This document shows, piece after piece, positions 1-6,590 of a stretch of 12,836 nt of DNA. The stretch is from CAZULF01 sp964621215 (lineage in GTDB: Bacteria; Pseudomonadota; Gammaproteobacteria; UBA1113), in contig CAZULF010000063.1 in NCBI GenBank assembly GCA_964621215.1, forward strand, positions 1-12,836, read 5' to 3'. Every line of letters starts with the position of its first letter. Position 1 is the stretch's first letter. The position numbers were made by a program, and so were the translations under genes. The notes under the pieces are model-generated. The model saw only the letters and a program-made list of their open reading frames with translations, was not told the origin of the DNA and searched no databases.

Positions 1-87
1 CACATGCTTCATGAAGACATTCATGCTGCAAGGTCTATATTTCTTTTTTCCTTCTTCAATAAATCTAAAAAATTCAAAAAAACATAA
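1..87 (+). CDS. possible 3' end of an upstream gene (uncertain)
   Basis: Frame 1 is open from the window edge to a TAA at 85-87 (28 codons, starting HMLHEDIHAARS and ending in a Lys/Phe-rich tail). The short stretch LHEDI could be compared with the HREEI segment near the C-terminus of CsrA-family RNA-binding proteins. In Legionella integrative elements a csrA-like gene (lvrC/csrT) lies just upstream of the VirB-type operon, which would suit this place. The match is only a few residues and frame 2 is also open to 103, so this may be non-coding AT-rich DNA. Sequence to the left would settle it. Confidence 0.22.
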   Translation, partial: HMLHEDIHAARSIFLFSFFNKSKKFKKT

Positions 88-95
88 AATAAATA

Positions 96-124
96 TTGAA
101 AAATAAAAATCACCCGTATACAAT
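96..124 (+). promoter_or_regulatory. sigma70-type promoter for the T4SS operon
   Basis: A -35 box TTGAAA (96-101) and a -10 box TACAAT (119-124) are separated by 17 bases, each with five of six consensus positions. It is the best match upstream of virB2. It predicts a transcription start near 130-132 and a leader of about 60 bases before the virB2 start at 194. It reads into the whole downstream operon; no second promoter of this quality was found between virB2 and virB11. Predicted from sequence only. Confidence 0.55.
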
Positions 125-125
125 G

Positions 126-153
126 CAATAAAATGCGTTAAAACATTTTATTG
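126..153 (+). promoter_or_regulatory. perfect 10-bp dyad overlapping the predicted transcription start
   Basis: CAATAAAATG (126-135) and its exact reverse complement CATTTTATTG (144-153) are separated by 8 bases. The left arm starts two bases after the -10 box, so the predicted start point lies inside it. The position suits an operator for a repressor of the T4SS operon; the transcript could also fold it into a weak AT-rich leader hairpin. There is no U-run directly after the stem, so it is not a standard intrinsic terminator. The binding protein is unknown. Confidence 0.45.
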
Positions 154-193
154 TAATTAATATTAGGTAAATAATCACAGAAGGAATTGAACG

Positions 194-511
194 ATGACGA
201 CACCAGCATTTAAATTCAAAAAATATTACACACATTACCTAACCAAAATCACCGTCAGCTTAAGCTTTCCTCTTACGGCATTCGCCAGTAGTGGTGATGA
301 CAAACTAAAAAGTGCTTTGGCGGGTATTACTGACTATATCACCGGCACGCTTGGCACGAGTTTGTGTACGTTAGCTATTATCGGAACGGGATTCCTTTGG
401 CTTAAGACCGGGCATCTCGAAAAAGAACAAGCAGTCGGCACCATGTTAGGCATTGGATTGATCTACAGTGCTAGCTATATCGTCGGTACCGTGATGGGAA
501 TAGGTGGTTGA
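194..511 (+). CDS. virB2: VirB2-type pilin (TrbC/VirB2 family)
   Basis: This is the likely major pilin of the type IV secretion machine, made as a pre-protein, inserted in the inner membrane and assembled into the extracellular pilus. The 105 residues fit the family. There is a basic N-terminus, a hydrophobic stretch ending at Ala-Phe-Ala (29-31) as a probable signal-peptidase site, then a short mature protein with two hydrophobic segments (about 51-71 and 82-103) joined by a charged loop (KTGHLEKEQ, 71-79). The C-terminus is glycine-rich. An AAGGAA ribosome site at 181-186 lies 7 bases before the ATG. It is first in the operon, followed after 6 bases by virB3. The family is recognised from architecture and position, as VirB2 sequences diverge quickly. 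Confidence 0.85.
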   Translation: MTTPAFKFKKYYTHYLTKITVSLSFPLTAFASSGDDKLKSALAGITDYITGTLGTSLCTLAIIGTGFLWLKTGHLEKEQAVGTMLGIGLIYSASYIVGTVMGIGG

Positions 512-517
512 CTCATC

Positions 518-802
518 ATGGAGCACATTGATATTAATCCCGTCTTTTTAGCACTCACACGTCCACCGATGATGTTAGGCGTAACCATTGACGCACTATT
601 ATTGGAGGGCATGAGCGTCTTCATTTTATTTATGGTTTCACACAATGCATTCATGTTAGTGCTGTTTGTGCCGTTGTATCTTGCTAGTTGGCTTGTATGT
701 TACTCCGATCCCAATCGCTTTAAAGTGTTATTTGTTCGCTTAAATTGCGGGTTTTCGCCGATAAAATCATTATGGGGGTGTCACAGCTATGCCGCTTTTT
801 AA
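518..802 (+). CDS. virB3: VirB3-type inner-membrane protein
   Basis: This is a small inner-membrane subunit that works next to the VirB4 ATPase in pilus biogenesis. The 94 residues match the usual size. The N-terminal LALTRPPMMLGV (11-22) is the typical VirB3 opening (a TRP motif before the first helix). Hydrophobic helices run at about 19-40 and 44-61, followed by a conserved-looking SDPNRF (63-68). An AGGTGG lies 10 bases before the ATG. The last 14 bases overlap the start of virB4, so the two are probably translationally coupled; VirB3-VirB4 pairing is known in this family, sometimes as a fusion. Confidence 0.85.
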   Translation: MEHIDINPVFLALTRPPMMLGVTIDALLLEGMSVFILFMVSHNAFMLVLFVPLYLASWLVCYSDPNRFKVLFVRLNCGFSPIKSLWGCHSYAAF

Positions 803-3296
803 AAGTGAATCGCATAATCCCTCTAAGCTTAAAAAGTATGTTAAACAGGATTTAAATATATCTAAATATTTTCCTATCACACATCTTAATAGCGCTTCGA
901 TTTTTGAAGCCAGTAATGGTTGTATTGGATCCGTTATTGGTTTAGAAGGTGTGCCATTTGATACAGAGATGATGAGTTTTATTAAAAAAAATCATCAACT
1001 ATGGCAGCAAGCGATTAAAAATTTAGACGACACTATTGCTCTACATGTTACGTTGCATCGGCATAAAATTAAAAATGATTTAGAAGGTGAGTTTGTCGAT
1101 GATTTTTGCCGTAAAGTAGATAAGCAATATCATGCCCAATTTCAAGGGCGATCTATGTATCAAAATGTAATATATCTTACTGTTATTTATAAGGGCATTA
1201 CGGCAGGAAAAACCGGAAAATTATTTTCTGTATGGAAAAAATTAAGTGAAAAAACTGTAAAAAGTGCGCGAGCGATTCGGCGACAACAACAAATTAAAGC
1301 CCTTGAAAAAGCAGTAACATTGCTTATATCTCAACTATCTGTTTTCAAACCACACCTACTCGGGAGCCGTGATCAACAATTAGGTTATAGTGAATTAACG
1401 ACGTTTTTAGCACTCATAGTGAATGGGGGTGAAAAAATTCAGTTTCGCTCTCCTACAACAACGGCTCCCATATTTAATGATATGAATGCTGTTTCAAAAT
1501 GTATGCATTTATATCCACAAGGATTTCTTGCGCAATACCTTAGTCGAAAGCGTCTTTTCTTCGGGACCAGTATCCAATTTCAAGGGGCGACAACAGAGGA
1601 TTGCCAATTTGCGGCTATGTTATCCATTAAGCAATACAGTGAAGAAACGCATGTATTGGTGTTAGACCCATTGCTAGATTTAGATTGCGAATTTATTTCT
1701 ACTCATACTTTTGCACTGTTATCGCAAGAGGAAGCGAAAAAACAAGCAAAAAACAGAGGAATACAATTACGCAGTGCTGAAGATGATAGCCACTCACAAA
1801 TTGCTGCTCTTGATGAGCTACGCGATCAAATTGCCAGTAATGAAACCATCATGGGGTATCATCATCACAGCTTAATGATTTTAGCCAACACCAAAGCGGA
1901 ATTAGAAACTAAAATCAATCATGCCAGTGCGTGCTATAGCGCATCGGGAATTATGGTGGTGCGTGAAGATATTGGTCAACAAGCGGCTTTTTGGGCGCAA
2001 ATTCCCACTAATTTTAATATGATTGCACGCAATGCCATTATCACCAGTCATAATTTTACTGATTTCTGTCCTTTACATAATTACCGTCATGGTTATCGAG
2101 ACGGTAATCATCTGGGAGCAGCAGTCACTTTACTAGAAACTCCATCAAAAACGCCATTTTTCTTTAACTATCATCTGCAAAATTTTTCTAGCGATAGAAA
2201 ATCACCGACCAATGGCCACACTTTGATAATAGGTGCCACAGGTGCGGGTAAAACTGCTTTTATGTCCTTCATGGATGCACAAACCTCACGCTATGGTGGA
2301 AAAACATTTGTGTTCGATCGCAAACGCGGATTGGATATTTATATTCGCGCAACTGGGGGCTATTACACCTGCTTGAGTCCAAATGACACCAGTGTGCAAT
2401 TTAATCCATTGCAATTAGAGGACACGGCGCTTAATCGACAATTTTGTGCAGATTGGCTAGCACAATTAGTTAAAAATGAAGATAAGCCTGTATTAGAGCA
2501 AGAAACATTGGAGGCAATTAAGGAGTGCATTGATTACAATTTTACTATGTTGTCAAAAGAACATCGAGTGCTATCTAACACGGTTAAGCGCTTACCTGCT
2601 AATTTTCCTCGTTGGCCAGCATTGCGTCGTTGGTTACGAAAGTCAGGAAAATACGAAGAAGGAGTATATGCCTACTTGTTTGATAACCCGGTCGATAATT
2701 TTCATATTTACAACAAAATGGGTTTTGATATGACCCATTTTTTAGATAATGAATCTTCATTGGTTCGAGCGACGGTGATGATGTACATCATGCATCGTTT
2801 GAAATTGTCGATGGATGGCACATTAATGTCAATTTATATGGATGAAGGTTGGCAATATTTAGATGATCCTTGGTGGAAGGCAAAGCTACAGGAATTTTTC
2901 GGCAGTTTTCGCAGCAAAAACGTGCATATTATCTTTGCTACGCAATCTCCTGAAACAGTATCAAAATCGCCGCTGAACGGAGTAATTATTAACAATATCG
3001 CGACCAGTATATTTTTTGGAAATACTACCGCAAAAGCAGAAGATTATACGGCATTTGGCCTTACACAAGAGGAATTTCTTGCGATAAAAAATGTCCCGGT
3101 TGATAAACGATTATTCTTAGTTAAGCAGAAAGAAATGTCATCTCTCTGTACCTTAAATTTAAACTGTATGCCAGAGTTGCTACCTATTCTTTCATCAAAT
3201 GAAGCCAACTTAAAGCTATGTGATCAAATTCGTTTAGAAGTTGGTAATGACCCAAGAGAGTGGATTCCCATTTTTTTAGTAAGGAGCAAGCGATGA
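789..3296 (+). CDS. virB4: VirB4 ATPase of the type IV secretion system
   Basis: This is the large AAA+/FtsK-like ATPase that energises pilus assembly and substrate transfer at the inner membrane. Its 835 residues are close to the usual 780-830. The N-terminal CagE/TrbE/VirB domain covers roughly the first 400 residues. The C-terminal ATPase domain has a Walker A GATGAGKT (482-489, Lys488) and a Walker B ending in MDE (Asp685-Glu686) followed by GW. Further on, FATQSPETVSKSP is the typical sensor-like Gln region of VirB4. The ATG at 789 follows a GGGGG run (774-778) by 10 bases and lies inside the end of virB3. The stop overlaps the virB5 start as ATGA (3293-3296). No transmembrane segment is obvious. 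Confidence 0.95.
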   Translation: MPLFKSESHNPSKLKKYVKQDLNISKYFPITHLNSASIFEASNGCIGSVIGLEGVPFDTEMMSFIKKNHQLWQQAIKNLDDTIALHVTLHRHKIKNDLEGEFVDDFCRKVDKQYHAQFQGRSMYQNVIYLTVIYKGITAGKTGKLFSVWKKLSEKTVKSARAIRRQQQIKALEKAVTLLISQLSVFKPHLLGSRDQQLGYSELTTFLALIVNGGEKIQFRSPTTTAPIFNDMNAVSKCMHLYPQGFLAQYLSRKRLFFGTSIQFQGATTEDCQFAAMLSIKQYSEETHVLVLDPLLDLDCEFISTHTFALLSQEEAKKQAKNRGIQLRSAEDDSHSQIAALDELRDQIASNETIMGYHHHSLMILANTKAELETKINHASACYSASGIMVVREDIGQQAAFWAQIPTNFNMIARNAIITSHNFTDFCPLHNYRHGYRDGNHLGAAVTLLETPSKTPFFFNYHLQNFSSDRKSPTNGHTLIIGATGAGKTAFMSFMDAQTSRYGGKTFVFDRKRGLDIYIRATGGYYTCLSPNDTSVQFNPLQLEDTALNRQFCADWLAQLVKNEDKPVLEQETLEAIKECIDYNFTMLSKEHRVLSNTVKRLPANFPRWPALRRWLRKSGKYEEGVYAYLFDNPVDNFHIYNKMGFDMTHFLDNESSLVRATVMMYIMHRLKLSMDGTLMSIYMDEGWQYLDDPWWKAKLQEFFGSFRSKNVHIIFATQSPETVSKSPLNGVIINNIATSIFFGNTTAKAEDYTAFGLTQEEFLAIKNVPVDKRLFLVKQKEMSSLCTLNLNCMPELLPILSSNEANLKLCDQIRLEVGNDPREWIPIFLVRSKR

Positions 3297-4027
3297 AAAA
3301 ACTTACATTATTAAGCGTAATTTTTTTTTGTATGTTAACCACCGCGCAAGCGAAATCTAAGCCGGAACCTAATCCCATTGGTAGCTCAGAAGCAATGCCA
3401 ATGCACGTTGTTGATGATGGGGGATTGCTAAAGTTAGGTGATCAAATTAAAAGGCTGGATAAATCCATAGAAGAAATACGAGGTGTGCATAATGATTTAA
3501 CTGGATTACTAAAAATTAACAACACTTCCATCGGTGATTTGTATAACAATGATCTTAAGCAATCCTGGCAATGGACAGCGGATGATTGGAAGACGACATT
3601 ACAAGGTATGTCTGGAGGAAATAATCAGCGCTATCAAGATTTATTAAGAGCCTATAAATCGCAATATCCAGCCATTTCAAAACAAGACTTGCAAGCAAAA
3701 TATCATGTCTTACCTAATCAAGCCGGTATTTATGCAACTGCAGTTGATACCAATGCGGCGGTAATGTCCGAAGCTGCATATCAATATAATGATATTAATA
3801 AACATATGAAGGAAATTCAAGAATTATCAACCGATATTAATTTAGCAAAAACAGATAAAGAAGCGACTGACTTAAACTCAAAGCTATTAGCTCAGCTGGC
3901 TTATGTTCAATTAGCTGCATTAAGAATGCAAACTCTTACTAATCAACAAATGGGAGAACAACGCGCAGCCACTTTAGCGGCAGAAAAACGTCATATTGAG
4001 TTTACTAGTCATGAAATAACACAATAA
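3293..4027 (+). CDS. virB5: VirB5-type minor pilus subunit
   Basis: Probable periplasmic/pilus-tip subunit of the T4SS (VirB5/TraC family), involved in host or recipient contact. An open frame exists from an ATG at 3260, but the start is placed at 3293. AAGGAG (3281-3286) sits 6 bases upstream, the start forms an ATGA overlap with the virB4 stop, and the protein then begins with a clean signal peptide (MKKLTLLSVIFF..., cleavage after AQA, residue 20). The resulting 244 residues are mostly helical and polar, rich in Gln, Lys and Asn, as expected for VirB5. A run of nine T (3321-3329) lies within the signal-peptide codons. Assignment rests on position, size and secretion signal; VirB5 sequences are poorly conserved. 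Confidence 0.8.
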   Translation: MKKLTLLSVIFFCMLTTAQAKSKPEPNPIGSSEAMPMHVVDDGGLLKLGDQIKRLDKSIEEIRGVHNDLTGLLKINNTSIGDLYNNDLKQSWQWTADDWKTTLQGMSGGNNQRYQDLLRAYKSQYPAISKQDLQAKYHVLPNQAGIYATAVDTNAAVMSEAAYQYNDINKHMKEIQELSTDINLAKTDKEATDLNSKLLAQLAYVQLAALRMQTLTNQQMGEQRAATLAAEKRHIEFTSHEITQ

Positions 4028-4035
4028 GGGGAAAA

Positions 4036-4185
4036 ATGAAATATTTAATTTTACATTGTGTATCGATTTGCAACCTATTTTTTCTCACCGCATGTACAAA
4101 TCATACAACACTAAACACTCCATGTCCCAATTTCGGCGCTAACTGTTCAAAAGCCCCGATTAATAGCTGGGATTATACACGATGA
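4036..4185 (+). CDS. virB7: VirB7-like small outer-membrane lipoprotein
   Basis: A 49-codon gene. Residues 17-20 are LTAC, a lipobox after a hydrophobic stretch, so the mature protein would be a 30-residue lipopeptide starting at Cys20. The mature part contains Cys37-Ser-Lys-Ala-Pro-Ile-Asn-Ser-Trp45, resembling the Cys...Pro...Asn...Trp segment of Agrobacterium VirB7, which contacts VirB9 in the outer-membrane core; three mature cysteines (20, 30, 37) offer lipidation and disulfide bonds. AAGGGG (4026-4031) is a strong but close ribosome site, 4 bases from the ATG. It begins 8 bases after virB5. In the classical order virB7 lies between virB6 and virB8, so this place is unusual. It could instead be another small lipoprotein. 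Confidence 0.65.
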   Translation: MKYLILHCVSICNLFFLTACTNHTTLNTPCPNFGANCSKAPINSWDYTR

Positions 4186-4213
4186 AGCTTAACCACAACC
4201 AAGGAGAAACGCC

Positions 4214-4681
4214 ATGAAAAAACACACTATCAAGACTAGCTGCATCTTACTCGCACTTCTAACTCTCACTGCCTGCGGCGATGAGACTAAGACTAATCCA
4301 TTGCTGCAACAAATCAGTCCAGACAGTGCCGAGCATGAACACCAAGTCGCGGGACTTTATTTAGTAGAAACGGCTGAAGCAGTGCAACCTCGGATAAACA
4401 GAGAGTTTAATCTTAACTACAAAGTAGCTGATTTTTATATTCAATGCATGAACGATCAGGTGAGCGACAAAAAAGCGTGCAAAGCATTATATCAAGCTAT
4501 GGCAGATAAAGCTAAAGTGACAGGGCATGCTAATTTTCTCAGAAAACAAAATTATGAAGACGTGACAGTTGCCAATATTTCCAGCAAAGCAATGTGGAAA
4601 ATATTATCTAAAAATGTTATTGACAACAACTGTGAAGGCGTCTGGCGTTGCGGCACACGGAAGAAAAATAATGGACATTAA
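4214..4681 (+). CDS. lipoprotein of unknown function in the entry-exclusion (eex) position
   Basis: A 155-residue predicted lipoprotein: basic start, hydrophobic stretch, lipobox LTAC with Cys21 (18-21), then a polar, mostly helical mature domain. Cysteines 78/89 and 140/146 are spaced as two possible disulfide pairs. AAGGAG (4201-4206) lies 7 bases before the ATG. Its 3' end overlaps the virB6 start by 11 bases, so it belongs to the operon. In pKM101-type conjugation loci the gene between the virB5 and virB6 homologues is eex, a lipoprotein that blocks redundant transfer into donor cells, so entry exclusion is a reasonable hypothesis. EexN proteins known to me are usually shorter, and I see no diagnostic motif. 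An Lvr-type accessory protein is an alternative. Leucine codons here favour CTN more than in neighbours. Confidence 0.6.
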   Translation: MKKHTIKTSCILLALLTLTACGDETKTNPLLQQISPDSAEHEHQVAGLYLVETAEAVQPRINREFNLNYKVADFYIQCMNDQVSDKKACKALYQAMADKAKVTGHANFLRKQNYEDVTVANISSKAMWKILSKNVIDNNCEGVWRCGTRKKNNGH

Positions 4682-5708
4682 TTTTGTATTTAACGTAAAT
4701 ACCTTTGTGGCTGATATTTTTTCAGCCATTAAGCTAATTCTGGATAATTATACTCAAAACGCCTATCAAGCGTTAAGAGATGCATTGGAAGCGCCATTAG
4801 CGGCGGCGATCACTTTGTATTACGTCATCATGGGAGTTTCTATCACTTATGGCTGGGTAGAAATTTCCATGCGGAATCTGGTTAAAAGTGTGCTCAAAGT
4901 GGGATTAATTTATAGCTTTACCATGAACTGGGACTTTTTCACGCATTACTTTATTACTATTGTTAGTAGCGCTATCGATACGGTCAGTAATACCGTTATG
5001 GGAATCGCATATTCACAATATCAGACGAAAACTGACATTGGTCATGGTATTCAATCAGTCTTAAATAATGTTTGGAATATCGCAGAGGAGTACTGGAAAC
5101 AGGCCTCATTTACCGATCCATTACCTTTACTACAAGGCACTGCGGAATTAATTTTAGGATGTGCCGTTTTGGTGACAGCCAGTGGTTATTTGCTAGTAAC
5201 ACAAGCTATTTTGGCGCTTTTATTTGGCTTGGCGCCATTAATCGTAGCGTTTATGTTATTTAAATCTACCGAGCAATTATTTATGCGCTGGTTAGGTGAA
5301 ATCAGTGCTCAAGCTATGGCAATCATTTTTGTTTCAGCGGCATTAGGAATGGTGCTAGTCATGATGAGTTGGGTTTTTCCACCGCACACCGATATTTCAA
5401 ATATTAATCCTGCGGAAATTCTCGGTATTATTTTTGTCAGCTTGATCAGTTTAAATATCTTAAGACAAGCAGCTCATCTGGGTCGTGTGATTGGCATGGG
5501 TGCAATGATGTTTGCTGATTTAGATGCGCTCAGTTTAGCAGCTAAATCAGGCAAAAATATCATTTCTACTGCGCGACAAGCCGGACGCATAGGAAAATCT
5601 ATCGTATCAGGTCGAGGCAAAGACAAACGAGGTGTAGTCAATAATAGCACCCGAGAAAATCAACCAATAAATGCCACCCTAATTTGGTGGCGTAATCGGA
5701 AAATGTAA
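4671..5708 (+). CDS. virB6: VirB6-type polytopic inner-membrane protein
   Basis: This is the multi-spanning inner-membrane channel component of the T4SS (TrbL/VirB6 family). An ATG at 4569 opens a longer frame, but that would overlap the lipoprotein gene by over 100 bases with a charged, unrelated N-terminus. The ATG at 4671 has GGAAGA (4659-4664) 6 bases upstream and gives 345 residues starting MDINFVFNVNTFV, typical for VirB6. Hydrophobic segments fall in an N-terminal pair, a long central block that includes LLFGLAPLIVAFMLF (the conserved VirB6 core), and two C-terminal helices. The tail is basic and polar, probably cytoplasmic. It ends 96 bases before virB8; a 6-bp inverted repeat (5673-5678/5686-5691) lies in the last codons. 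Confidence 0.88.
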   Translation: MDINFVFNVNTFVADIFSAIKLILDNYTQNAYQALRDALEAPLAAAITLYYVIMGVSITYGWVEISMRNLVKSVLKVGLIYSFTMNWDFFTHYFITIVSSAIDTVSNTVMGIAYSQYQTKTDIGHGIQSVLNNVWNIAEEYWKQASFTDPLPLLQGTAELILGCAVLVTASGYLLVTQAILALLFGLAPLIVAFMLFKSTEQLFMRWLGEISAQAMAIIFVSAALGMVLVMMSWVFPPHTDISNINPAEILGIIFVSLISLNILRQAAHLGRVIGMGAMMFADLDALSLAAKSGKNIISTARQAGRIGKSIVSGRGKDKRGVVNNSTRENQPINATLIWWRNRKM

Positions 5709-5722
5709 GATCTGAGCCTGTC

Positions 5723-5742
5723 ATGCCAGCGTAGGCTGGCAT
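5723..5742. repeat. dispersed palindromic repeat (REP-like, 'WIPAFAGMT' type)
   Basis: ATGCCAGC (5723-5730), GTAG, GCTGGCAT (5735-5742) is a perfect 8-bp hairpin. With its flanks (TGTC before, ATCCA after) it matches the very common proteobacterial dispersed palindrome that, read on the other strand, gives the false peptide WIPAFAGMT; here the minus strand reads WMPAYAGMTG. A second short dyad follows, ATCCA (5741-5745) and TGGAT (5756-5760). It fills much of the only wide gap in the operon, between virB6 and virB8, and in RNA could form a stable hairpin affecting message stability or the virB6/virB8 ratio. There is no T-run after it, so it is not a clear terminator. Confidence 0.7.
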
Positions 5743-5791
5743 CCATTTTCTAGATTGGATATTAGCAAGAGTTGGCACTACAAGATAGTGT

Positions 5792-5796
5792 AGGAG
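5792..5796 (+). promoter_or_regulatory. ribosome binding site that fixes the virB8 start
   Basis: AGGAG at 5792-5796 stands 8 bases before the ATG at 5805. A TTG at 5772 in the same frame would give 11 more residues but has no comparable site and lies next to the repeat region. This supports the ATG at 5805. Confidence 0.7.
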
Positions 5797-5804
5797 ATAA
5801 TGAT

Positions 5805-6569
5805 ATGGTAATAAAAAATCTGTTTCTAAAAAAAAATCATGCAAATACAGCGGTGAAAAAAACTAAGGAAAAGCACGAACAAACCATCTTTCAAGAAGCA
5901 GCTAGCTGGGCTGACGATTTATACGCAACGCAGGTTGCTCGAACCGCACAATACCGATTAGCAGCGTTACTGTTGTTAATATTATCCTTTGCGTTAGTTT
6001 TTGCCATCGCAGTCATGATGCCATTAGAAAAAACTGCGCTGATCGTTGTTCATACCACAAATAATGGCGTGACATGGGTTGACCCACCACAGGAATTTAA
6101 AAACAATATAACTCAAGCACAAACAGAAAGCGAAATTATTAATTATATTACACATCGAGAAGGATATAGTGCTTTTTCTTATGAAGAACAATATAAGCAA
6201 GTTGTTTTAATGAGTAGTAATAAAACTGCCGATGAATATATACAAGAACAAAGCATGAATAATCCTCATTCTCCAGTTTTGCAATTAGGAGAGGAAGGGG
6301 TCCGTCGCGTTACGGTAGAAAGTATTATTTTTATGGATACTGAAAAGCAAACAACGCAAAAAATTGAACCAAAACACCACAATCTAGCTCAAATTAATTT
6401 TACAGTTACCACGGATAAGCAAGGACAAAAAACTATGCTTTCCTATGTGGCTTTGCTTTCATGGGAATATCGCGGCACACCTGTGGAGCCAGAGGCTAAG
6501 TGGAAAAACTGGGATGGCTTTACCGTCATGCAGTACAGCGTTAGCCAACGTAATTTAAAAAAATTGTAA
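5805..6569 (+). CDS. virB8: VirB8-type bitopic inner-membrane protein
   Basis: Assembly factor of the T4SS: a single-span inner-membrane protein whose periplasmic domain contacts VirB9, VirB10 and VirB5. The 254 residues fit the family. There is a cytoplasmic N-terminus (about 1-51) with SWADDLYATQVARTAQY (34-50), typical of VirB8, one membrane helix at about 53-72, and a periplasmic NTF2-like domain to the end. The conserved MPL(E)KT segment directly follows the helix, and VALLSWEYRG lies in the last strand region. The start at 5805 is chosen from the AGGAG at 5792-5796. A run of nine A (5828-5836) lies in codons 8-11. It follows the repeat-containing gap and precedes virB9 by 21 bases. Confidence 0.92.
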   Translation: MVIKNLFLKKNHANTAVKKTKEKHEQTIFQEAASWADDLYATQVARTAQYRLAALLLLILSFALVFAIAVMMPLEKTALIVVHTTNNGVTWVDPPQEFKNNITQAQTESEIINYITHREGYSAFSYEEQYKQVVLMSSNKTADEYIQEQSMNNPHSPVLQLGEEGVRRVTVESIIFMDTEKQTTQKIEPKHHNLAQINFTVTTDKQGQKTMLSYVALLSWEYRGTPVEPEAKWKNWDGFTVMQYSVSQRNLKKL

Positions 6570-6590
6570 ATTTACAGCAAAGGAAAAATC

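Noticed and set aside
7..16. Palindrome CTTCATGAAG at the left edge
   Set aside because: A 10-bp palindrome without spacer or a clear promoter nearby; too short to separate from chance.
2530..2733. 67-codon open frame inside virB4
   Set aside because: It lies fully within the conserved ATPase domain in another frame and shows no family features.
3260..3292. Upstream start for virB5
   Set aside because: It would put 11 polar residues before the signal peptide; the ATG at 3293 has an AAGGAG site and the ATGA overlap.
4569..4670. N-terminal extension of virB6 from an upstream ATG
   Set aside because: It would overlap the lipoprotein gene by over 100 bases and adds a charged, non-VirB6 segment; the ATG at 4671 has its own ribosome site.
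5638..5844. Minus-strand open frame of 68 codons between virB6 and virB8
   Set aside because: It reads the palindromic repeat as the well-known false peptide (WMPAYAGMTG) and overlaps both flanking genes; it has no independent support.
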